NCBI RefSeq assembly: GCF_954871325.1 | Contig: NC_088777.1 | Location: forward strand, 34,635,366 to 34,699,365 | Length of the DNA stretch: 64,000 bases | DNA from: Gordionus sp. m RMFG-2023 | Lineage: Eukaryota; Nematomorpha; Gordioida; Chordodea; Parachordodidae | Direction of reading: 5' to 3' | Shown here: positions 1 to 13,500 of the stretch, piece after piece | How positions within the stretch are numbered: the first letter of the stretch is position 1 | How the letters are laid out: every line of letters starts with the position of its first letter | Notes under the pieces: generated by a model | What the model saw: only the letters and a program-made list of their open reading frames with translations | Database searches by the model: none | Told to the model about the DNA's origin: nothing | Program-made: the position numbers and the translations under genes

Positions 1-393
1 GACAACGCAATTTGCAAAATTATTTTTGTAAAATATTTCCATAATTCAGATACCATATTTAAAGAAATTCTTTTATTTAAAGTATAAATAATAAAATTGG
101 CGTTTTTATTTAAAAAGATTTAAAATAATTAAAACTTTGGGTGTTCCTTTCTATTTTTGTAGAAAAACTTATACTATAAATCTATTTAAAAAAATAAATA
201 AAATTTAAGGGATGTTGTGCATTTGCATTGTAAAATTATTTAGAAAATATTGTTAATGTAAAATAAATAAAAAAAGAAAAATAAAGATCGGATCGGATAT
301 GGTTTTTACAGGTATCGGCCCGACTCGATATTTCTGGAAAACGCTAAATATCGGTGCCGATCCTATTTGATATTTAATATCGACACAGACCTA
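1..393 (-). mobile_element. MITE family A, partial copy
   Basis: This stretch matches, in inverted orientation, the copy at 8,572-9,206: the same TATCGGCACCGATAT core, the GATCGGATC block and the long AT body with a GGTGTTCCTTTC block all recur. The copy ends at about 393 with CACAGACCTAG, the counterpart of the terminal inverted repeat TAGGGCTGTGCC; its other end lies outside the window. No coding frame is visible. The TIR style suggests a non-autonomous hAT-type element; that assignment is inference. Confidence 0.7.
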
Positions 394-1192
394 GTTCTTT
401 TATTATTTAACTTTATTCTAACATTAATCAATAAAAATATGCTTTATTTTAAGTATTAGATGTCTAAAAAATTTATGAACTAGGCAACTCATAATATTTT
501 TCAGAATATAAAATTTTCTTAACGGGCTAATTTTGGATTTTCTTGTTAGGGGTCTGCAAAGGTCGCCCAAAGCCAGGCATTGTAAATCTTGGATAGCAAA
601 CTTTTAAATCATTATTTAAAAAATATATATAGACATTATAAATCATTTAAACGATAAAATATATTAAACCAGCTATAATATAAAAAAAATATTGCACAAT
701 TTTACTAGGTCCATTTTATCTTGATATCGTTAAGGCTCATATCTAAAAATTTTAATTTATATAGAATGGAAATAGTTTGTTTAAAATTTTATTAAAATCG
801 AAGTCACCCATTTTTCTGTATGAGGTTTTTAAATATTGTTCCAGCAAAAGATGCTCAAAAAATTTTAAAAATATTAAGTAATTTTATTCTAAATTTATTA
901 TTTACATGCGTATGGTTTTTAATCAATTATAATTATAAGAAAAAGGACTCATAAAAACCCCATTATTCATGTTTCTTCCTCAGATATTTCTAAATTTATA
1001 ACCGCCAAGAAGCTCCCAAATATAGGTTACACTAGCCTTAGTTTGTATGCAAAATTTCGTAAAAATCGAATGGGGTTGGCCGATTCGTGATTTAACATGG
1101 ACTTATACAGATTCATCCATGAATGAAAATATTTTCCATTGCTTTTTCTATTTAACGGAAAAAATATATATCCAAAACGCAGAATCACGTAC
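394..1192. other. Non-coding stretch with repeat relics
   Basis: I see no exon here, although the rest of the PDK1 PH domain must lie further left on the minus strand. A TAGGGGTCTGCAAA motif at about 547 resembles the end of the hAT-like MITE at 2,022-2,344, but no partner end was found. The stretch 700-1,085 is a separate interspersed repeat. Confidence 0.5.
700..1085 (+). repeat. Interspersed repeat family B, copy 1
   Basis: This shares blocks in the same order with 12,830-13,235: a CCATTTTTCT-TATGAGG block, a CCCAAATATAG-TTACAC block and a terminal TAAAAATCGAA-GGGGTTGGC block, with AT-rich spacers of similar length. The copies have diverged considerably, so the family is old. No TIRs, poly-A tail or reading frame show its class. 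Confidence 0.55.
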
Positions 1193-1546
1193 CACTCGTT
1201 TGTGAACTATGCCTATATTGACAATCTCTTGACCTTCCATGAATTTGAAGCGACAATTGTTAACTAAACGAATCATTTGTTCGGAATTATAGGAATCCGA
1301 TTTATGATGGGGTAGCATTGCTGGCAAGGAATTTTTTCTATCGCCATTTAAGTCATTAGTGGAATCGACAAATTTCCTAGTTTTAGGGTGGTCGGCAGTT
1401 GACTCTTTATCCGATAAATTATCATGCATTGTGGGGCGATTTTTGGAATAAGTAAATATGGAAGGAGGAACCCCTATTTTGATCATCATGGACAATTTTT
1501 TGGAACTTCCTTTAAGCTTAGGTGGTTTAAGGAAACTGCGCTTTGG
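1193..1546 (-). CDS. Pdk1: Pdk1 exon 13 (linker and start of PH domain)
   Basis: Encodes a basic linker ([12 protein letters not shown]), a polar stretch, and then [17 protein letters not shown], which matches the opening strands of the PDK1 PH domain (human VENNLILKMGPVDKRK). The donor is probably GTACGT after CGAGTG. The remaining PH exons lie left of the window. Confidence 0.78.
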
Positions 1547-4500
1547 CTGTTTTTAAAAAAAAGATATTTCTTTAAATATTTAAAACTATCAATGTTAGGT
1601 AGTATATTTTATCCATATTGTTAATAATTTCTCAGGTTAATCCAAATTTTTTAAAATTTATATTAAAAAATTGTGATTTATATTAAATCTAATTTTCCCT
1701 TTTTTAAAAACAATGACATTTTTTAACCTTTATGATCTTGGCATAATTTTTTAACCTTTTTGTCTTTCTTCATAGGAGAAACGTTGATATGATCACCCTT
1801 ATTACCTACTATAATTTTATTCGATTCACTATCTGAAATAAATAATTTTTTATTTTATTACACGTAGATATTGTAAAACTAGTTTAATATATTTTAATTA
1901 TAATATTTAATTTTCAAAACATAAAGAGGCTGTCAACTTTTCCAAAACGACTTTATGGGTGCAATACGAAAGCGGCTTTAGTTGTGAATAATTAACAAAT
2001 ATATTTGGCTAGGCCTTGAGCTAGAGATCTGCAAAAGTAGGACGGGCCTATTTTTTTAAAAAAATCGGGTTCGGGCTAGGTAGGGTAGGGTCTTGGAATT
2101 TTTTTTAAAATATATCTAAATTTATCAAATTTATGTTGAATTTTTAGGTAAAATAAAAATATTTTATTTTATTTATAAAAGCTACTAGACGCCATATGAC
2201 ATATATCTTTTATTTTGGGTATAATAATTATTAAAAAATAATTAATTTATATATTTAAATAAATTCAGACAGGACCGGAAATTTTTTTTAGAAAATTTCG
2301 GATTCGGGCCAGGCTAGAAAAATTAGGCCCAATGCAGATCACTACCTTGAGTCAACAATCCCGAGGTCGAAGTTAGAATTCACGCTAGACGACCATTTTT
2401 GTGGATTTAGATAAAATTCAAAACAATTCTCAGCTTTCTGAATCATTTAGTCTGGGTAACAACCAAAAACAAATGAACATGATTAAACTTACTTATAAAA
2501 TATTATTTAGATTGTAGTTGTAATTTATTAACTTTTATTAAAAGAGACAACCGAACTATCCGAGAAGGCGGTGGATGTTGTAACTTTATCGGATGAATTC
2601 TTAGTACTACATGTCTGACTTTCTGGAATATATTTAAACCATATGAGAGTACTATCAATCAAAGTATATTACGAGGTCAACGATAAAATAAATGAAACAA
2701 TATTAATATATGATGACCTCTATAAATAAGAAATATTGTTGCTTGTTATATGAAAGTGATTAATAGACTAAACTAAATAGTGTTGAAATATACAATATTG
2801 GAATGAAATATAAACGATAGAATATATAATATGAATAGAAGTCTCCGTGAGACAAATACAATTATTAACCTTTAGAAAGCGATACACCATTTTTTTCCTT
2901 CGTAACATTGTGCTCATCTGATGATTGAATAGATTTAATATTATCGTGATGAGTTGTGCATTTATCAATAGCTGTGTCGGGAGTTTCGTTATTATTAAGA
3001 AAAGTCAGCTGGGAAAAAGTTTCTTGAAGAAGACCTAACCCATGTAGTCTACTAAGTTGAGATTCATTAAGACCCGGTTTTATGGGGTATTTGGTGAACT
3101 TGGTATTTAGGAAAAAATAAATTTGATGAAAAATAATTTATTTTATTATCCCTATTATCTATCTTATGTTTTATATCCTCGAATTCATCTTAATTATCAT
3201 TATTTAGTATCATTTATTCAAGTATTCGTAGATTAGGCGCCAGATTAAGTTAATTATCCTAACGGACCTATATAAATTAATATAACCTGCAAATCTCATT
3301 TATATTACACAAAAATAATCATTCTTTAAGGCGAAATTTATTTTTGACAAATTACATATTATATAGAAAAGAGTTTTCTTTTTTATTATTTTATATAAAT
3401 TTTCATGTTGCTCCCGCCAACGTCTACATGATAGGATTTTCACTGGATGCAAACCGCCCTCAACAACCTATGCCTAACCCCCCCCCCTTTACACCTTTTA
3501 AATTATAATGGTATTCCTTTCATAAATTTTAAAAAGAATAACTTAAATTATTTTAGCTCTATTACCAACTCAAAATATTGTGAATATAAGAGTTATTTTT
3601 TAGATTATGAATTCAATTACCTCCCCCCCCCTCCTGCCCATTTACAATGAATGCATTATTATAGCATATTGTATGGCATGAATATGAGTTTGATGAGAAT
3701 GTAAGATAGCAGAAAGTTTTATTTGGAAAATAATGTTTATGATTGTTTCCAATATATAGATTTGGTCGATGATTAGCAATACCATTGTATTATAAGTCTA
3801 CAATAAAAGTATTAATTTTTACAACAATATATTTTGTTCTATTTCATCTAAAAATTTAATAAATAACCCCCAATAAATTTAACCTACTCCTCTTAAAGGC
3901 GCCTATCCCTACCCCCCTCAAGAAAAATAGGATGAAAATTGTTCCTACCCGCCCCCCGGCTAATGACCCCCCCCCCCCGCATATAATGATAATTTTAAAG
4001 ATTTCGATAAAATTTGATAAATTTTAATTTTTAGTTTTTTTGTTGTTTCAAAATTTCCGATAAAAGATCGAAAAAATTTATTTTATGATGGGTAAGGGGG
4101 GATATATTCTGTTAAACAATTTTTTTTACTAAAAATTAAAAAAGGAGCTATTTTTTAATAGAGTTGCAACAAAGTAGCGGAATAAATCCCAAATGATTAA
4201 AATATATTTACAATAATGCAGAGTTGTTAACGCTCCTTTTTAAAAGTAGCTAGCTCCCGCTACTACATTTTTAAAAGGAGCTAGCTGCCGGTAATGGAGT
4301 GCCATCCATAACCGCTCCTTTGATTTTTATTTTTTTGGAGGGTATACGAAATAAAATCTTATTTTTATTTATCAAAAAGCTTTATTTATATTAAATTATC
4401 TATCATAATATTTATAACCTTTTATTAGCTTTTAAAAGTAATAAATTTTAAATTAGAATCTATCAAACATCCACGCCTCTCCCATAGGCACTCCATAGGA

Positions 4501-7500
4501 GCACTAGAGGGAAGCAGGGTATTGTATTTTATAAAGATATTTTTTAATTTAGGGAATTTATCAAAAATAGTAATTTTGGTATCATTATTTAAAAAATATT
4601 TGTCCAATATATTATCTTCCTGATGATCATTTTCATGGAATCCAAAAAAATCTTCCAAATTAATTTGTATTTAAAAGAAAGATTTTTTACTTTTAGATGC
4701 TTTTTTAGATTGAAGTTGCTCACTTTTGAAAATTAAATAGTTTTATTTAAACACAAAAGACATTTTGCCCGTAATTTGTTTGATCATTTGGATCAACATC
4801 TTTTAGAAGTTTATATTTTTTGTATGATGGAAATGGAAATTCGATTTCTTCATCTATGATATATTTTTATTTTCGCTCGAGATTTTCATTATTATAGTTT
4901 TTCATGTTTTTTCCGCGATTTGGTGAATTTAGAAAAATTATAAACGATATATTTTAGTTTTTTGAATTTAGAAAAGCATAATATATATTTGTATTGAAAT
5001 TAATAAAAGAAAAAAATAAAATAATTGGAAATAAAAATTTGTCTTGAACTTTGAAATAAAGATTTGTCTTAACCTTTGAGGATAAATTTGTCATAAACAT
5101 TTTTAGTGTCTTAAACATCTTAGGATCACTACAAATATGACTTACAAGATTTTCCAAAAAATTTTCAATATAAAAAGGAAAACTTGATGTTTAATATTTA
5201 AAATGATTAGATGAAAAAACAATATAAAACTCGGCTAAACATTTAATAATGGATAAATTTAAATTAAATAAAATTTCATTTTTATTAAATTTAATTAATA
5301 AATATTATTAATATTTAAAAAATAATTTAATTTATACATTAAATTTAAAGGAGCGGTGAAGCGGCGCTTCTCCACTCCAGCCCTAAAAGGAGCTAGCTTC
5401 CGCTCCCCAATTTTAAAAAGGAGGGGCGCTCCAGGAGCGCCGCTCCTTAACAACTCTGCAATAATGAAATCTTTCACGTTAATTACGAGAAAATCTTATG
5501 AAAGTTTATATTACCTCCGATTCCTCTTTATCGCTCTCCGTAGCTCGCAAAATATTGCTACTGCCTTTAGCGACTAATAATTTAACCAAGAGCGGAGATT
5601 CAGTTTTGTACAGATTTTCGAAATTTTCTAGGTATATGTGTAGGAAAGGATGAGATTTTAAAGCAGGGTAGCCACCCATATTTGGGCTGCCTAGCCTTTC
5701 GGAAGGTTTAATTTTCTATGAAATAATTAGATTTTTTTTAAAAAAAAAGAATATATCAATCATTTTCATTATATATATATATATAGCATTTTGAAAATAG
5801 AATCCGATTATCAATGTTAGGTCAGATACAATAATCAAAACATTGTTCTTGCTAACTTAAAAAAAAATTTAGAAGATTTTTATGCTTGGAAAAAAATTTA
5901 ATTTACATATCAAGAACAATTTAATACTTGGTAAAAAAAACTCTGGGTGTATAATTGATACTCAGACTATTTCTACCGGTATCGGTAAATCCATACTGAA
6001 AAATTATTTTAGGCAACATTATATTCCTTTATTTTTAAATATAACCCTACTTAACCTCTTTTATATGTTAAATTATGCACGAACATACACTCCTTGGAAT
6101 GTAAAATCCTTTTATCCATATATAGATAATTTTTCAGTATAGAGCTATTTATTAAAGTTGTGCGTAGCATGATTCGATCATTTCTGAATAGTGACATTTT
6201 ACCATTCCACAGTGGTATGTATTTCAACTATGATCTTAATATTTTTTATTTTAATTTTCAAATATATAAATTTAAAAAAAAATTGTCATATATATTTGAA
6301 GCGTCTAGAACCATTCAAAGAACATATATAATAGGCTTATTCAAAAAAAAAATTAATATTCAATTAGTTTCTAACAATAAAATTTAAATCCTGATAAATT
6401 TTTTTATGAAATAGTTCAATATATTTATTCATAATTAAACTTTTATGATATTACCTCGCCTTTTTTGAATGAAAATTTTATTAAATATTTCAAATATTAA
6501 TAAAAGTATCAATTAATAAATAAATTAAAATCCATTTTTAATTATTATAATAGGCTCCATTCCCAAATGGATTGCAGTAAAATTGATATTCTTAAAACCT
6601 ATATTCAAATTTTTAAATCTATAAAAGCGAATTTTTAATTATAACTTGTTAAAATTAAAAATCTCTGAAAATAATAATAATACATAGTATTTAAAAATGA
6701 AATTCAAAAATTTTATACAAGATCTTGCTTTATCAATAAAGTAAATATACTCCAACACTTAAAATTTATATGCATTATATTAAGTCATGAATTTTTTATC
6801 CGATATTTGGATCAGCTTAACTCAGGTTCTTTTTTTTGGACTAATATCCCATTTTATTGATAAGAATTTGAAAGTAAATAACATAATGGAGCAAAAAAAT
6901 TTTTTATCAATATATTTTTGTATGAAAAAATACTTATAATTACTTAAATCGAATTAATAAAGTTCGTACGAATATGTATCGACTTATTCGTATTCGTTTT
7001 TGAATAAAATATATAATTGGAAATAGAAGATACTTACGAGCAATTTTTGTATAAAGTCTCGAGCATCGGCATCCATATAAAGTGGAGTATCATAATTCAA
7101 ACGTAAGATTTTTTGAAATATGTGATATTCATTGCTGTTGTACCGTATATTTTTATGTTAAATTATGATAGGTAAAAGCTAGAGCTTCTAACTCTAACAA
7201 TATCTCCATATAATAAACAGTTTTATGTTTCGGAATCGAACTTTAACCCCTTCATATTCGTTATTTAACTAAAACTTAGAAATAAATGAAAAGAATAAAA
7301 CTTCGCTCTGAAGGGATAATTGCCGGTAATAAATTGGTAAACGACACAGCCCAGAGCCCATAAATCGGCCCTATATGAAAAAATAAAGTAAATCCCAATA
7401 TATTTAAACCTTAAAAGTATATGAATGTGCCCACTACTTACACAAGGATAAATAATCACTTTCACTGAGTTTAATATGATAAATTATTTTAGGGCTCGGA

Positions 7501-10500
7501 AAACCAAAGCAATAAAATAAGAGATTTTTTGCTACCGGATTTTAAAACAAACTTTGTTTATGTTTTTCTATTTTTTGAAAATTTAAAAAAAAAGATGATT
7601 TTATTTCGAGAATTGTTATTCTTAAAAAAATCAAAACAGTGATTTTTTTATCAAACATATGGTACATTTTTCAAAATAAAGTGATGACCTTTTAACCACG
7701 CTGACTAGATTGAAAAATGACCCAGTTGTGATTTAAAAAAACTTATTTTTTAAAATTTATTAATTAAAACAAAAAATAATATAAGCTTTAATTTAAAAAA
7801 ACACTAATTGTTTATCATACTATCCCACACTTCATTATTAAGCGACCACTCTTATTATTGAAATTTTAAAAATAATCATGAACACTCAATTTTTCAAAAG
7901 CTTTATTATTATAAAATAGTAATTGTAATATATAATGAACAAAAAATTAATATAAATTATTAAAACATATAACTCTTAACAAAAATTATCATCCTACTAT
8001 GACAAAATATTCAACTATATTAAAATTGTTATATCCACCATTGCCTTTATAACTGTGTACGTTGTGGCACTGAATTTGGGATATAAACTTCCATATAAAC
8101 TCTAATTTATTATTCAAGAAATTCTTTGTCCCATATGTCTGCGTTCGTTTGTGTAAACCCTATAGGTTTTCTATAGAATTGAAATCTGGAGAATGGTAAT
8201 GAATAGTGCTAAACAAAAAGGTGTTATTCGTAACGTTCGAAAACGTTATCTTGTGAAATAAAGAAAAGTGTTATTGCTATTAAAAAAAGTAACGCGTTAC
8301 TTACAAAATATTAAATATTATATATATAAATTTTTTAATAAAAATACAATTATACGAAATTAATATATTATAGAATAAGATTTGTAATAATTATTTACTT
8401 ATTTTTAACAATTGATTTAAAACTTTGATCAGATAAACAAGAAAACTTAGTGCTCAATATAGCTTTCGCTAAGCACATGTTCAACTGACGCAGAGGATGG
8501 GAAGGTAAAGAACTTACTTATTAGATCATCTTCACAATATCATCCAGATCCTCATCAATTTTTTGTTTTTTTAGGGCTGTGCCGATATTAAATATTAAAT
8601 CGGCACCGATATTTAGCGTTTTCCAAAAATATCGGATCGTGCCGATACCTGTAAAAACCCCGATCCGATCTTTTTACTTTTCTTTTTTTTTATTATTTGT
8701 ATATTTATTTTACATTAATAATATTTTCTAAATAATTTTTTATTTAAACAATGCAAATGTACAACACTCCTTTAATTTTATTATTTTTTAGATAGATTTA
8801 TAGTATTTTAATTTTTTTTTATAAAAATAGAAAGGAACACCCACAGTTTTATTTATTTTAAATCTTTTTAAGTAATAACGCCAGTTTTATTATTTATACT
8901 TAAAAGAATTTTTTTAAATATGGTATCTGAATTATATAAATATTTTACAAAAGACAAAGATAATTTTGCAAAATGGGTTATTTGCGGAATTCTAATTACA
9001 CGGGGAGGAATAATGACAAATTCATTTAATACTACCAATATCCGAAACCTTTTTTAATTATTGTAGAAATAAAAAAATTAAATAAATGCATAATTCGATT
9101 TTTTGCATAAAAATATTGATTTCTTAATAACATTTAGTTCAACGGGTGGTGAAAAATCAATATAAATATCAGATCGGTGAAAAATGTGTGGATTGGCACA
9201 GCCCTAGTCTCTTTAGATTTGAGATGTTGAAACTTTTGAACTAGGGCATAATCTACACTAACAAAGAGTAGACTTAGTGCCCGCAATTTTCTTTAATGGA
9301 GTAAAAATAAAATACAGGGTTTCCCATCCAAAAAAGGAAAAGTCCCAATCAAAAAAGGAAAAGTGTCAAACAAAAAAGGAAAAAGTTCAATCAAAAAAGG
9401 AAAAGTTCAATCAAAAAAGGAAAAGGTCCGATCAAAAAAGGAAAATTGTCAATCAAAAAAGGAAAAGTCCCAAACGGTTAAGGAAAAAGTCCAATCAAAA
9501 AAGGAAAAGTGTCAAACAAAAAAGGAAAAGGTCCAATCAAAAAAGGAAAAGTGTCAATCGAAAAAGGAAAATTCCCAAAAGAAAAGGAAAAGGGTCAATC
9601 AAAAAAGGAAAATTCCCATTCAAAAAAGGAAAATCGTAATTTTTTTAAAAAAATATATAAACTTTTCAATTTTTCTTAAATTTATTTATTTTTGTCATTC
9701 CTTCTTATTTTATTTCTAACTTTTTGCGATTTCTTTATTTTATTTGTATCTTTTCTCAATTTTTTTTCTTATCATTTTTGTGGTTTAACGGAAAGTCTTC
9801 ATTCTTGGTCTGAGGGTGGGGGGGGGAGGGTTTTTTGATATGAGTATCAAATAAAAGCTAATTTTAATATGGTCTAACTGTAGTTCTTCATTCTTGGTCT
9901 GGATGGGTATGACTTGGTCTGAGGGTGGTTGGGGGGGGGGGGGTGTATAGAGGAGGGGGGTAAAAAATAAATTTTTTGATATGGGTATCAAATAAAAGCT
10001 AATAAAAATATTTTTTATTGTAATAATAATCACGCATAGAGGGCGGGTCTAGGTCTTGGGGGGGGGGTCATGAATATTTTTATCACCACAAAATATCGAT
10101 ATGGGTATCAAATAAAATCTAATTTAAATATCCTTAGATTTAAATTATTCATTTTTTGTCTTGATGGGTATGACTGTCATACCCTCAACATACAGGATTT
10201 CCCATTCAAAAAAGGAAAAGGTCCAATCAAAAAAGGGAAAGTTTCAATCTTAAAAGGAAAATTCCCATTCAAAAAGCAAAATCTTAATTTTTTTATAATT
10301 TTTCAATTTTTTTTAAATTTTATTTATTTTTTGTCATTCCTTCATTCCTAACTTTTTGCTATTTCTTTACTTTATTTGTATCTTTTCTCAATTTATTTTT
10401 CTTACTATATCTTTTCTCTATTTCTTTTCTTCTCATTTTTGATAATTCTTTTTTAAAATTATATTATTTTTTTTGGCAGACTATTTTTTACATACATATT

Positions 10501-13500
10501 TATAATTACAATATTAAATTAATCGTTTGGTTATAATAAATAAGTTCGAACTGTAATACCAAACGATATGTAAATTAATAAAATATAATCATTTTAAAAT
10601 TCTTATATTTTTAAAATTTTAATATATTCAAAACGCATTTATTCTTTTTAGCAAGTAAATAATTATTTTGTAATAATTTAAACTATTTTGATTTATGAAA
10701 AATTAAACGCAAATGAGGTAAACTTTATAATCTTTTTCACTTCCATTTGTTGAGTATATACTTTAAAAATAAATTTTTTTGTTTTAAAAAATAAAATTAT
10801 GAAGATATGGTAAAAAGGGGGAAAAATATTAACAGTGAAACAAAAGCTCTAATAATTGACGCGTTAAAAAAAGATAGTATCAAAAATATAGCATCATGTT
10901 TTAAAGTAAGCTATAAGACAGTGACAAATATTAAATACTTTCATCTCAAAAATGGAATAAAATATAGCTTACCCAAAGGAGGTTCACGCGCACGCAAGAA
11001 ATTAAATCAAGAACAGGAAGAATATATATTAAATTGTATAAATTTGGATTGCACTTTATCCTTTAAAAGGTTATGTGAAATCATTAAAGAAAGATATGAT
11101 GTGGAAATATCAAAAAATACGGTATCAAGGTTACTCTCAGAATTTAGGTACAGCTTTAAAAGAGTATCATTACGTTCAGTTAGAGAAAATAACGAATCAA
11201 ATATAGAGATTCGCAAAGAATAAGCGAATGGTTTGTAGATGTAGCATATATGAAGGAAAAATTTATATTTATCGATGAGAGCGGGTTTTCAATATCAATG
11301 AGGCGATTATATGGATATTCCCAAATAAATAAAAAGGCAATTAAAAATGTTCAAGGAATAAAGACAATAAATTACACTATCATTGCGGCTCTCACAATTG
11401 CAGGAATATTTCGATTCGAAGTTTTTGATGGCCCTTGCAATGCTATATATTTTAGCAACTTTATAAATGAAATATTAAATCATTTTGAAGAATCTAACAT
11501 GATTAATATGATTTTTGTGTTGGATAATGTTCCATTTCATCACAATCATTCAATTAGGGAATCGATCGAAAGAAAAGGACATACATTGAAATATTTACCA
11601 CCCTACAGTCCGTATCTTAATCCTATTGAGAATGTGTTTTTTCAATGGAAGGATTTTGTCAGAAATAAAAATCCTAGTAACGGGTAAGAATTAATTCGTT
11701 ATATAGAACATGGAGAAAGAGGAATATCTGAAGAAATTGCAAAAAATTATTTTAGAAATATGGAGACATATATCCTAAAATGTAGAAGGGGAGAAATTAT
11801 TAATGATTAATATAAATTTTTGTTTCGTACTATATTAAATATATATCGTAATTGTAATTAAATAATTTCATATGTAAAAAATTATAATAAAAAAGTTGTC
11901 TGCCAAAAATTTAGTGAAAATTAAATATACTTAAAAGAATTATCAAAAATGAGAAGAAAAAAAATTGAGAAAAGATATAGTGAGAAAAGATACAAATAAA
12001 ATAAAGAAATCGCAAAAAGTTAGAAATAAAATAAGAAGGAATGACAAAAATAAATAAATTTAGGAAAAATTGAAAATTAATATATTTTTTAAAAAAAATT
12101 ACGATTTTCCTTTTTTGAATGGGAATTTTCCTTTTTTGATTGACCCTTTTCCTTTTCTTTTGGGAATTTTCCTTTTTCGATTGACACTTTTCCTTTTTTG
12201 ATTGGACCTTTTCCTTTTTTTTGTTGACACTTTTCCTTTTTTGATTGAACCTTTTCCTTTTTTGTTTGACACTTTTCCTTTTTTGATTGGACTTTTTCCT
12301 TAACCTTAGGGACTTTTCCTTTTTTGATTGACAATTTTCCTTCTTTGATCGGACCTTTTCCTTTTTTGATTGAACTTTTTCCTTTTTGTTTGACCCTTTT
12401 CCTTTTTTGATTGAACCTTTTCGATTGGGACTTTTCCTTTTTTGGATGGGAAACCCTGTAAATTAACATTGTATAATATTCAACAACAAAAATGAAAACT
12501 TTGGACGTAGTAGATTAGTTATTATATAGAGATAATTATATATTAAATGCGCACAATTTGAACGTTTCAAAACAGCGTTTCAAAAGGCAAATAATGCTTT
12601 TTAAATGCATTCGTTTTATTTGGACAGCATTTTTTTTGTTTTAAATTTAGACGTTTCATATTAAATAAATAAAAATTAACGGTTCAATTTAAACATAGTT
12701 GCGTTAACGTTATTTTTGCGTTTTGAAACGCTGGGTTGAAACGTACAATTTGTGCGCACTATAAGAATATTGGGCCAATTAAAATAAAACGCCATCTATA
12801 TTATAAAAAGTATTTTTCATTTTTAACTAGTTTTTATCGATTTTGCCTATGAAGTCGTAAAAGCTCCACTCCAATTATTTACTCATATATCATGGGAATA
12901 GTAAGGTTTATCAAAAATTTCAAAAAAATCGGAGATAACCATTTTTCTCTATGAGGATTTAAAGTTTCATTCCGGGAAAAATTTAAAAAAAATTTTTTAA
13001 TATTATTTTCTAAAAATAAAAGTATAATCTTTATTTTAACAATAAATTTCTTATATCAATCATTACTTTAATGATTACAGACATTCGTTAAAAAGGTAAT
13101 TTCTCATACTTTGATCTTCTATATCTAAGTATAAAAGCTAAGAGACTAAAATGTTGCCCAAATATAGATTACACGAAATTTAGTCTGCATATGAATTTCT
13201 ATAAAAATCGAAAGGGGTTGGCATGGAATGACCAGCCGAATTTAATCTTTTCTTCTTCTGTAATGTTAAAAATGGTTTCTTTTTAAACTATATAAAATAG
13301 TATGATGTAAACAGAATTTCAAATAAATTTTTTATAAAAGGAATATCGTATTGAATGTAATATGCGTAATTGATAGGGAAACTTGCCTCCAAATTGCATA
13401 AATCTAATTAAATCATATTTTCGAAGAAGAGCCTGCCAATTTATAAGAACAATTTTTCTAAAATCCTAACTTTTGAATTGGTTATCTTTAGACGTCCTCT

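Larger units (their letters stand above)
9315..12458 (+). mobile_element. Tc1/mariner-type (IS630 group) transposon with minisatellite inverted ends
   Basis: Bounded by TA dinucleotides (9313-9314 and 12459-12460). The ends CAGGGTTTCCCATCC and GGATGGGAAACCCTG are perfect inverted repeats. Inside each end lie about 330 bp of short tandem units of the form CAATCAAAAAAGGAAAAGTC, followed by a further shared AT-rich arm that includes GTCATTCCTTC. A transposase pseudogene occupies the middle. The left side is more complex than the right: a second left end starts at about 10,190. Located in the PDK1 intron between exons 7 and 6. Confidence 0.88.

Noticed and set aside
5295-5577. Opposed open frames with GAP and RRF-type repeats
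   Set aside because: They lie in the GGAGC/GCTCC subterminal array and TIR of the hAT element ending at 5,458; the frames come from the repeat.
5882-6387. Two plus-strand open stretches possibly from a transposase
   Set aside because: No family motif could be recognised, and the sequence is AT-rich intron DNA where frames of this length arise by chance.
9277-9719. Two overlapping Lys/Glu/Ser/Gln-rich open frames and the similar one at 12,089-12,469
   Set aside because: They are translations of the ~20-bp tandem units in the transposon ends; several frames are open at once and the composition follows the DNA repeat.
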